DNA of 64,000 nt. Origin: Owenia fusiformis (taxonomy: Eukaryota; Annelida; Polychaeta; Sabellida; Oweniidae). Every line of letters starts with the position of its first letter. Positions within the stretch are counted from its first letter, which is position 1. The position numbers and the translations under genes are program-made. Location: contig CAIIXF020000004.1 of the NCBI GenBank assembly GCA_903813345.2, positions 1,693,525 through 1,757,524 on the forward strand, given 5' to 3'. Shown piece after piece: positions 39,401-51,400 of the stretch. The notes beneath the pieces were generated by a model. It was not told the origin of the DNA, did no database searches, and saw only the letters and a list, made by a program, of their open reading frames with translations.

Positions 39401-42400
39401 TCAAAACCTCTCTCTACGTTCTCGTTTAAAGCTCCTGAACCGGCAAAGAAACCAGATGCTCCATCTAGTGGTGTGCTTTTTGGGTCATCTGGTGATGCAT
39501 CATCATTTTCTAGCCTGGCTAGTGAGACTGCAAAGACCGATGGTTTTAAGAAAACTGAAGGATTTAAAGGATTTGGTGGTGAGGGAACCCAGATCTTTGG
39601 GAGTCCTAGTAGGACTAGAAAGGAGAGTGAGGGGAGTGAAGGGGGTGACGATTATGAGCCTAACGCTGATTTTAAACCAATAGTACCCCTGCCTGCTCTT
39701 GTAGAAGTCAAGACTGGAGAAGAAGAGGAAGAAGTACTATTCTCAGAACGTGCTAAATTATTCCGATATGACACAGAGAAAAAGGAGTGGAAAGAACGAG
39801 GATTGGGAAATATGAAAATATTAAAACATAAAGATACTAAAAAGCCAAGAATTTTGATGAGAAGGGAGCAAGTTTTGAAGATTTGTGCAAACCACGCCAT
39901 ATCGACTGAAATGAAAATGGAACCCCAAAACCAGAGTGACAAAGCATGGTGTTGGCACGCTAATGATTTTGCGGATGGTGAATATGTAGCAGAATTTTTA
40001 GCTATTAAATTCAAAACTCCAGAACTTGCCAAAAATTTCAAAGATGTTTTTGATGAATGTCAAAAGAGACTTGGGGAGATATCTCAAGATTCTTCGAAAG
40101 CAGATGGCAGTGAAAAAGCTGGGAATGCGGATGACCTTGGTGATCGGTTCAAACCAAAACAGGGAGACTGGGAATGCCCTGGTTGCTATGTCAACCATGA
40201 AGCAAATGCTGACTCCTGTAATTGCTGCGGATCGAATAAACCATCAGAAAAACAAGCATCCAAAGCTGAACCCAAAACAACCAATGGGGATCTGGCTGCC
40301 ATGTTTAAACCAGAAGAGGGATCCTGGGAGTGCACTGGCTGTTACGTTAGGAATGGTCCAAAACTAGTTACATGTCCTGCTTGTGGAGGTACAAAACCTG
40401 GTGAAACAGTACAAAAATCGGAACCGAAATCACTGTTTGGGTCAGGACCTACTGGGGTGATTGGTGAATCTGGAGGATTCAGATTTGGATCGGGGGCTTC
40501 ACCTTCCACTGCAGCATTTAGTTTTGGGACGCAAAAGCCGACAGGTGATTCAGTTGATGGAGCTAAACCAAGCGGTGGATTTAGCTTTGGTAAAAAATCT
40601 GAACAATTCAGTTTTGGAAGTGCTAGTTCTTCATCAGCTCAGAAAACTGAAGCTGAAAGTAGCACAAGTGAACCACCTAGTAGCACAAAAGCAACATTCT
40701 CATTTGGAAAACAATCTGAGCCAGATTCCACAACAGGGTTCTCATTTGGAGCCAAAGAGGGCAGCACAGGTTTCTCATTCAGCATGACTCCTACAGCTAG
40801 TAGCTCTATGAAACCACTTGATCTTTCTAAAACGACAGCTAAATCTCCAGGAGGAGACGAGGGATATTACGTCAACGATGATCATGATGTTCACTTTGAA
40901 CCTATTGTTCCATTACCAGATAAGGTCGAAGTGAAGACTGGCGAAGAAGATGAAGACATTCTCTTTGTACAGAGAGCTAAATTATTCCGATATGTCGATA
41001 CCCAATGGAAAGAACGTGGTCTCGGGGATATTAAAATCTTGAGACAAAAATCAACAAATAAAACCAGGCTTTTAATGCGTCGCGAACAAATCCTCAAAAT
41101 ATGTTGTAATCACGCCATAACAGAAGCAATCGAATTGAAACCAATGTCAAAAGCAGACGGAAAAGCATGGGTGTGGTTCGCAATGGATTGCTCTGAGGAA
41201 GAACCCCAACAAGAAAATTTTGCCATAAAATTCAAAACTACCGAAATTGCCCAACAGTTTAAAGACATTTTTGACAAAGCAAAGTCAAACAGCTCAGATC
41301 TTAAACCAGTTGAGAATGTTTCTAAGGGGTCTGTGACACCTAAAAAAGACTCCTCTGCTAAAAAAGAAGAATTTGTGTTCAAATCTGATGTTTCAACTAC
41401 GCCAGCTGATGCCAAGCCTTCAGGATTTAAATTCACTCCTTCACCCTCTGCTCAAAAATTCACAAGTCCTAAAGTTGGTGATGCCTTCAGTTTTGTCAGC
41501 ACACCTCCCTCATCAAAAACAGCCAGTGAACAGAGCCCTCTAGCGAGAAGAGAAGAGATTAAAGTTGAAGCGCCATCTTTTACAGAAACTCAAGGTAAGA
41601 TTTTGTTTCCAATATGTATTCATCTTAAGTTAAATACAATTTTCATATTTTAAAGTGGGAAATAAAAGAGTAAAATAAGCAAGGAAAATACAGCTGAGAG
41701 GATGAGTAAACTATGAAGTAATGCCAGAAAAGCCGTTTTTAAATGAATGAAATTGTTAAAAGTAGGCTGATTTAACAGTAAATAATTCTGTTTGTCAGAA
41801 ATTTGGACAGAGTCGAGTAAAGGAGGTTAAGTTTCCTGTTTTTCAAGTTAAAGGTGAAAAATGGTATTGTTGAAAGTAGGCTGATTAAAAGCAAATTCAC
41901 AATTCTATTTTTTGTCAGAAATTTGGACAGAATCAAGTAAAGGATGTTCAAGTTTCAAAAAACGTTGGCATTATGTTCCAGATTTAGTTGATGATGACAT
42001 CGAGATTGTATATGAATGGAAGCCAACTCCCGAGCAAATGAAACTGGCTGAAAAATACATGTTGAATCCTGGTTTTTACCGTTCATTAGAAGCACCACCC
42101 TGTCCAGGATGCAGAGGCTGTGATGAGGAGGATTTGAAAGGTAAGTTTTACAACAATGATTTTTTATCAAGTATTTACTGCATGAATCAATAAGTATAAT
42201 TTAAATAGAATGTAATAGTGTCAGTCACCCATAGGCATTACAGACATATTTATGAATGAATAATATATAAAGCAAAAACTTAGCTGGAAGATGAATGCCG
42301 CAGTTGAAAAAGTTGTAAAACCTTTGAAGCGAAACACCTGTATACACTTCCATAAGTTGAACACTTCCGAATGTTAAACGAACCTCTATAATCGGAACAC

Positions 42401-45400
42401 TTCTGAATCCAATGACCTGGCTAATGATAAATGTGCCAATCCAATCCATCCAACTGAAACGCTTTGTGGAGGTACCAAAGGTGTTCAACTTACTGAACCA
42501 TTGGGGGCACCAGGGCATTGAAATTACTCTCATCCATTCCATTTACTCATTTCGGCCTTTTGTTATAAATTGCATCTAACATTTCAGAGAGAGCAGAGAC
42601 AACATCAGCAGCTCAGTCATTGCTTGGACAACTTCTCTCTAGCACAACAGGTAAGTCATCTAGATTGTGAAACTTTGTTTTGCGTTTTACTTGTCAATCA
42701 ACCACTTCATAGTGAGCATTGCCAAGATCCAAAAATAGTCAAAGCAAATTTAAAATGAGGCAAAAGTCCTATTGGATACTATGGGACATCATTTATTAGT
42801 ATTTTTGATAATTTTTTTAGTTACTCAAAAACGTTTTTCTGTAAAATATTGGTATGAAGCAGTTGTCACAGTGAGTTAACTTGTTATGGAGATCTTAACA
42901 TTGTTCTTTAGACTGTACTTTTACACATTTTTTCAGCTGAAGTCCAGGAGCAAACTCTTACTCAACAAGTTTCCTCAACAACTGGTAACCTTGGCAACCT
43001 AGCATATTCCAAGGAGTTAAATAAACTCGCTACGAAGGATGTCCCAGTAGAAGAGGAGATAGTTTCATCAAGTACAGGTGTACTAGGCGATCGTGGCAAT
43101 TTATCATATAGTAAGGAATTAAACAAGGGGGCTAGTGCTACTGTCAGTGAGGAAATCATTACTTCAACTACTGCTGGTGTGACCGGTGATAAGGGAAATC
43201 CAGAATATGCAAAACAACTTGATAAAGGTATGATATATTGCGAGCAAAAGATCTCCAATGGGACTTATTATTAAAAAAAGATTCAATGTTAAACATTTGT
43301 CTTTTTTTCTTTACCCTAGCTAGTAGTTTAAGTTTACAGTTTGGACCATAAATAAATGAGTAGTGGATTTGCTGAAGTGAGGATTTCTCATGTTAAAAGT
43401 TGGAAATTTCTTATTTCTGACACCCTGAAGTACTTTACACAAACAAGCAAATTAAGTCTTGACTGGACCAGGGATCGAATACGGATGGACTGAGACTGAG
43501 TGTACAAAATGTAAAATATACAAATTTTAGGGGATCTGTAACTATACAATATTGGAAACTAAGGGCTTTCAAAAGATTGAGATCGAGATTGAAAAATTAT
43601 TCCGATCATAACTTTTTTCGGAAAAACATTTTTCTGACAGTAAAATAGGAGTTTCGATCCCAAGATAATATTTTAGTTATCACAAGGCCAATATCCATTG
43701 TCTCCTTGAAAAGTTTCTTTGTCAGGTGTCATTCATTTCTAAGATAAACATGCAATCTTGAAATAAAAAAAGGATGTTTCTTGGATAAAGCGTAAATTAA
43801 TGGATGACGTTCAGTATATGTAACAAAAAATTGCACCTTTGTAAACATGTGGAGTAACTTACTAAATGGGACATTATCCATTTTAGGTGCAGCTGACAGT
43901 ACTTCAGGGAACTCACTTTTTGCTAACACATCTGTGACAGGGTTTTCCTTTGCATCCGTGGCTGCAGATAGCTCAGGCTCTGGTTTTAATAAAAATAAAG
44001 GTAAGAATGAAATCATATCAAGATTTTACTTAACTTGTATTAATAAACGAAGCTTTTTTCTAATACTTTTTTTTCTAATAAGTCTGTGTATAAACCTCAA
44101 AGATTTTGTTATGTTACCACCAAAAGTGGTGACATATTGTTATAATCTCCAACTTTTTAAAGTGGTTCTGATGACATACCGATACAATACATATCAATTT
44201 CCATATTATGAATCCTATGTCTGCTTCTAGATTCCAATAAGCCATTCAGTTGGAGTGGTGCTGGGAAGAGTGTGTTTGGAGAGTCAAAGGAACATGTTGA
44301 AGGAGACAATAATGTAGTTGCCCCTAGTGGCCGTGATGATATATACAATATACATATCAATTTCCATATTATGAATCCTATGTCTGCTTTTAGATTCCAA
44401 TAAGCCATTCAGTTGGAGTGGTGCTGGGAAGAGTGTGTTTGGAGAAACAAAGGAGCATGTTGAAGGAGACAATAATGAAGTTGCCCCTAGTGGCCATGAT
44501 GATATATACAATATACATATCAATTTCCATATTATGAATCCTATGTCTGCTTTTAGATTCCAATAAGCCATTCAGTTGGAGTGGTGCTGGGAAGAGTGTG
44601 TTTGGAGAGTCAAAGGAACATGTTGAAGGAGACGATAATGAAGTTGTCCCTAGTGGCCATGATGATATATACAATATACATATCAACTTCCATATTATGA
44701 ATCCTATGTCTGCTTTTAGATTCCAATAAGCCATTCAGTTGGAGTGGTGCTGGGAAGAGTGTGTTTGGAGAGTCAAAGGAACATGTTGAAGGAGACGATA
44801 ATGAAGTTGTCCCTAGTGATGATATTCATTTTGAACCAATTGTCAGCCTTCCTGAAGTTGAAACTAAAACAGGTATGTATATTATTTTTAATGCCCTCTT
44901 TAACAACTGTATTGAATTTTACTTTGTATTTTATTGTACATGTATTTATTTTTTCCAACACTTTTGGCCTGTCCTAGGGTGTCAGAATATACAGGTTTTA
45001 CTGTATTCTTATGAATCTATAACACTCGAAGCGGCTGCCGAGACGGCCAAACGAGCTACTTTTCCTGGGGGCTTAAGACCTCCCGCCAACCAGTTGTGGC
45101 GCTCTCTCCTTGGAAAGTGCGTCTGGCGGCGACTGCCGGTAGAGGCACAAGTCCGAAGATCCGCGAACTCTTACAAAAACTTCTGATTGATAAAAAATAT
45201 TATTTTGTAGGTGAAGAAGATGAGGAAGCCATCTATACTCAGAGGTCAAAAATATTCCGCTTCCATAAAGACCTGAATCAATGGAAAGAACGGGGAATAG
45301 GTGAGGTCACGTTGAACTTCTTCATGTGCATCATTTTTTAGAAAAAAATAAAAGGATTGAACTTCTTGTTTAGATAGATATAGATACTTTTGGAACCATG

Positions 45401-48400
45401 ATGATAATTTCATTATGTCCATGGAATAAACATAGGAAGAGTGATTTGTAAAAAGTCTACATCGTATTTCTGTGTATTTAAGGAAGCTGAGTGTGGATAG
45501 AGAGTAAAACTGCAATCTTTTCAAACATCATTCAAAAGTTATCAACGATATCTAATGTAGATATGTTTATATTCATTAGGATTGCTTAAAGGCCTTAAAA
45601 TCTGAAATAAAGACGAAACTATTGGAAATTTTAGACTTATTTTTGCATTGATATTGAGCAGAATAATAAGTATGTTGTCAGATTATTTTTGATGAGTATG
45701 AATATGATATTTCAGGTACTTTGAAGATACTTAAACATAAAGAAAATGGCAAAATGCGTGTTCTGTTACGTCGTGAACAAGTCTTGAAGATAGCATGCAA
45801 TTTCCCGATAACCTCCGACATCAAGCTTCAACCACTCCAGACCTCTGAGACGTCATGGTGCTTTGTGTGTTCAGATTTTACAGATAATGAAGCTAAAATT
45901 GAACAATTTGCCCTTAAATTCAAGGTAAACTCATTTCCCAGAATTCTATAACCAAAATATTGTAAATACAGTATACTTGTACATTTATTTCACTCAAGTA
46001 TTGCAAAAATAAAGATTTAATCATACCAACATTTTTAAAGGAAATAATGAATAAACCAGAGAAAATCTGATCTGAAAAATTGAGGTTAGTCACAGGACCT
46101 TGTCATGAAAATATAAAAAATTATGAAACACTCCCCTTCATAAGTTTGGCTACTCAAAATCTTCATCTGAGATTATTATATGTTAAATCCATTCAATGTG
46201 AATCTCTACTTTTCTCCTTGATTACAATAGTCCCAAAAAATTATGACAAAGTTATAGAATCTTTAAACTACCAAACAAAACAGGCTATAATATGTGTTCC
46301 AAAATTGGATTTCATATTGCCAAACTTATGGTGGGGATGTATCACTGTCAAACTATGCTATTGTGTGATTGTTTAAACCTCATTATGAAAAAAACAACAG
46401 ATAAATGTTTTACTGACCATTGCCTCCGAGTCACATTATGGCAATCATATGGCGGTTGTAGCTTCCCAAAATCCAGTGAAATAGATTCTCTGTGATTTTA
46501 TCATGAAAAGATGAGAAATTATTAAACATTCCACTCCATAGTTTGGCAAGCCGAAATCTTCATCTGATATTATGTAAAATCCATTTAATAGATTCTCTGT
46601 GATTTTGTGATGCTAGAGCCAATTTGACTGAGAATTAATACACAGGTATTCATCTTAATAGAATGAAATATTTGAATAATACTTCATACAAAATCCTCTT
46701 TTAGACTCCAGAAGTTGCGGGTGTATTCAAGGAAAAGTTTGAAGAATGCCAGAGTCTGTTGGACGCCAGTGGCAGTGGAGATGCAGGTATATTATATAAC
46801 AACCCCCCCCCTCCTTCCTTTATTTGAAACACTCAGGCTCCAGACAGATTGTATTATTGGTATTAAAATAAACAAAAGATTTTTCAAAAGTCATATGTTA
46901 ACCTACACCATCAGTACTTAAAAAGAAACCTTTTCTGGGAGACTTACAGTTGTAAAAAATTGCTATTGTATTAAGCGCATAAATTGATGATAAAAATCAT
47001 ACCAAATATGTAGGAGCTGAGTATCTCTCAAAAACTGAATACATTGAAATTATTATGCAAAAATATTTTAGTGACATATTTTTATAATTTGACATCCCTT
47101 AAATTCCCATGGTATTATTAAATGTGTAAAGGCATTTGGACCTCATAAAAAGAAATATATAGAAATAAGAGATAGAAATATTATTTAAGTTTTACTTTAG
47201 AAAGATATTATGTTTGCGCATGTAGGATTGAATCTCGTGACATCATCTCAACCAGAATCTGAGACTCCAGCTAACAAAGATGAGAAAAACAATGATGACC
47301 AAAACAATGATGAGAACAAGGATGATGAAGCAGCTGGTGGCTACAATGATGAATACGATGATGATGATGACTATGAAGATGAAGACGAACAAAATATCCT
47401 CTTTCAGAAACGTGTCACTTTATCGGTCATTATGGGGAATAATCAAGCCCAGGTATGTTGGAATTGGACTCTTCTGATTGGTTGAATATTGATCAATTTT
47501 GATTGGTTGAATTAGTACAGGGAGGCATGTATGTAATTGTCGTACACTCAATGTAGGCCTTCCTTTGTCCGACAATTACCTATATGGACGGCATTGCCTC
47601 CCTGTCCTCTAATTGGAAATTTGGGTTAACATATTTAGATTAGTGGATCAGTTTGAAAACTAATGTGAGCTTTTCTCATATGACTAACAAAGATACAGCC
47701 ATCTTTACCCCATGCAAGATATTGCCATCTTTCATCCTAAAAAGTCACACGTGCAAGATGAGATTTACTTGTGACATCACTGGTCTATAAACATTAACAA
47801 CATGGCAACGGACACACCGTTGCTATGAGTATCCATGCTAATTCTACAAAACAAAGTTGTGACGTCATAACAATGTAGCTTTGTTGCCACGTGTATCTAT
47901 GTATTTTCTTCAATATTGTTATGACGTCATTACAATTGAAAGATGAAGATCAATTAATTTGAAACTATTTTTCACTCAGTTTTATGATAAAATGGTGAAA
48001 ATATGACATAATACAGAGTCATATGAGAAAAACTTTCTTGTACTCGTACCTGTGCAATATCGTCCATTCTTGACTCGCTTTGATAATGTTTCTTTATCTT
48101 ATCTTCGACTCGATAAAGAAGAATTATCAAAGCTCATCAAGAATGGACGATCTTGCACAGGTACTCATATAAGAACCTCTATATCTCATTCTCAGTTGTA
48201 TAAGAAAGACAATGTAAACAAGAAGTGGCAAACTTTACTTGATTGGCTTATTCAACCATTTACAAATGAGTCCTATTTTATATGATTAGTGACAATATTG
48301 TTACAACTTTTACAGACTGTTGGCCTTGGAGAGTTGCTTGTTCTATATGATGATGAGTTCTTTGGTTCACGCGTCACAATGCAAGGAGATGATGGCAATG

Positions 48401-51400
48401 TCATATGTAACCATCTGGTTGCCACGGAGACGAGAATTCAGAGGTGAGTACCACAAAAATAAAAATGAATTTTCACAAGCCAGGTCACATAGCTGAGTCT
48501 ATTTTGACTATGACATGAATTAAGATTAGGTGTGGGTACGTTGATCCAAAGTAGGTTGATATGACCTGTAGAGGCCAGACTCAAGGAATGGCCAACCCAC
48601 TTCTAATTAAAATGGTCTAAATATTCTTGATTTTCAAAAGTTCTAACTGGTCATCTTTGATTTCAAAATTCTACAAATCTCTAGTTATCCCACTGGACAT
48701 AGTCCGCGAGAGATATGCAGAAGCTGTCTCAGATCCTGGTTCACAAGTTAAAATTCTGGTTCAAAAGTTCAAATTTTATCGACTGATGTCTTATGGGGAT
48801 AGGACTTCTGCTTGAGAACGGACTTTGAATATGGCCACTCAATTCAAAACACCCGTCATTTTAGTTCGTAAAATAAAGATTTTGCAAAAATTAGACAATA
48901 TTACTATCACTTTACTTACTACTGCCTGTTTATTTATTTCATGTTATGTTTAAAATGATGAGTGATTTGATGAAATATGTTTTGTTTGATGGGATTCGCT
49001 CCTCCGGGGAGTTGCCTTGTTTTCTAGTTATAGTTATCATTAGTCTTAACTTGTTGTTCCTATTTGCCTATGATGACACTATCAAACCTTGAAGGTTGTA
49101 TTATACTTTAGTATAACAGGGTGTGTTCCAGAACTATAGAGTTCTCCTGTCTGTAATTTGTACTATGTTATGCAACAGTGTACACTGGTTGCCAGGGACA
49201 GCATGTTGTTCTTAGCAACCAGAGTGCTGCCATCTATGGTTGGTGTATGGCATAGTGCATTATACAGCTTCTGGGCCTCTCTGGTGGCTGTTGAGCCCCT
49301 GAACCTGTGTAAGTTATAAAGTTTTCAATCTGAGGCATTTAATCTAAAAAATTGATTATTGAGTACAAGGAAATTTTCAAATTCTCAATTTAGAAATAAA
49401 AAAATGAACCAGTTGTTCAATATTAATGGGATCATTCTAGATCAATGAAATTCATGAGTCGTTTCAAAGAGTCCACAGCATTTTTCTCACCACCAAGGAG
49501 TCGTGAAAAATTGTTATAGCAACCATAGTTTGTGACGTGACATGTGGTATTGTGCTGATGTTTTGTTAGTAATGCCTTGTTAGTTAAACTAAATGTCCTA
49601 AATAGTTGTGTACTTGGTATACTTAACATGTCTTTCTTTGTTGATATTAGGAATCGCAAGAAAAAGTTCTGTGAATGGGAGGCTATCGACTTCGCCACAA
49701 ATCAACCAATCAGGCGAACTTTCCGGGCACAGTTCAGCTCAGAAAATGCTGCAGAAGAATTTGAGAAAATGATCATAGAGGTAAGGGTTTTGTACAAATT
49801 ACAAAATATCAGAATAAAGTTTGAAAAGCGTGGAAAACAAACCAAGTAGACCAATTCCTTGCATATTCCACTCTCTGCCATTTTAAAGACTAAGATAAGT
49901 GGTCATGAATAAACCAATAGATTGTTGCTCCTCTCAGCTTTTGTTTTGGTCAAACACATGGTGAACTTTCTGAATCACCCACCAAATGGTGCTCATAATC
50001 TTAAGGTGTTTAAGATGAAAAACATGAATCATCTCTTCTTTACAGAATTGAAGTGTCCAAGTATACAAAAGTTAAATTTTACAAGAAAATCTGACTTCGG
50101 AAGGTACAATGAACACAATAATTTATGCTGGAATTTATTTTCCCAATCACGGAGAGAGCCGAAGATTGCCGTCGACACTTTCACGAAAGGGTGTAATTCT
50201 TGTTGTTTTAGGGCAAAGAGTTTGCAACCCAGTCAGGTATTTACGAACGAGATATCGGTTGTGCAATGCCCCGGGAAATTGACATTCCGGAAGTTGCCGG
50301 AAGAATTTACGAACAGGGAGATGAAGACAATGGTAAGATGATCTTTTATATTTGATAACGATGATGTTTAATTGACAAATTTTGTGGAAAACAGAATTTA
50401 ATTTACAACCTCATTTCCTCCTGAAAATATTGATTTGCTTTTTATGTTCTAATGAATGAGTATTATAAATGAATGAAATCATCACCCCTCCCACCTAATA
50501 CAATAACTTCTTTCTTACACAACTGAACGCAATTTCCTTTACTTTACAGTAAAACCTGTATATGTGTGAATATTTAGAATTAACACCTCCAAATGGCAAG
50601 ATTTTTTCATTGCTTCTTAATGCCACCATTTTTGTGAACATATTTGTCAGTCGGTGTTTGATTGTTCGTGTTCAGTGTTTGTAGCAAATGGCAGGTGGTA
50701 ACATTTTGCATGTTAATGCCTTGTTAAATTATAGCAGGTTGAGTCAAATTATTGTATTAAAAATCATAGTGTCAATCTGACCCTAAGTTGTTGATACTAT
50801 GGCTGGTTTAATTTAAGCTTCAATCAAGGATGTCATACTAATACTATGCTCTGTAGATTCTTTTTAAATAAAGTACAGTAACACTGTCAGGTGCTACACC
50901 TCTGTAAGTTGAACACCTCCTTAATGTTAAATGAACCTCTGCAAGTGGAACACCTCCTTAATGTTAAATGAACCTCTGTAAGTGGAACACCTCCTTAAGT
51001 CAAACACTTTTCAGTGTCCCCTGACCAACTGACTTAATGTTAATTGAACCTCTGTAAGTGGAACACCTCCTTAAGTCAAACACTTTTCAGTGTCCCCAGA
51101 CCAACTGACTTAATGTTAATTGAACCTCTGTAAGTGGAACACCTCCTTAAGTCAAACACTTTTCAGTGTCCCCAGACCAACTGACTTAATGTTAATTGAA
51201 CCTCTGTAAGTGGAACACCTCCTTAATGTTAAATGAACCTCTGCAAGTGGAACACCTCCTTAATGTTAAATGAACCTCTGTAAGTGGAACACCTCCTTAA
51301 GTCAAACACTTTTCAGTGTCCCCAGACCAACTGACTTAATGTTAATTGAACCTCTGTAAGTGGAACACCTCCTTAATGTTAAATGAACCTCTGCAAGTGG

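Noticed and set aside
36917-41436. Many antisense and out-of-frame open frames within RANBP2 exon 21
   Set aside because: The conserved domains are all in one plus-strand frame; the others are shadows produced by low-complexity and GC-richer coding sequence.
44157-44961. Minus-strand frames repeating MAYWNLKADIGFIIWKL
   Set aside because: Complement of the 163-bp exon-junction array; no independent coding evidence.
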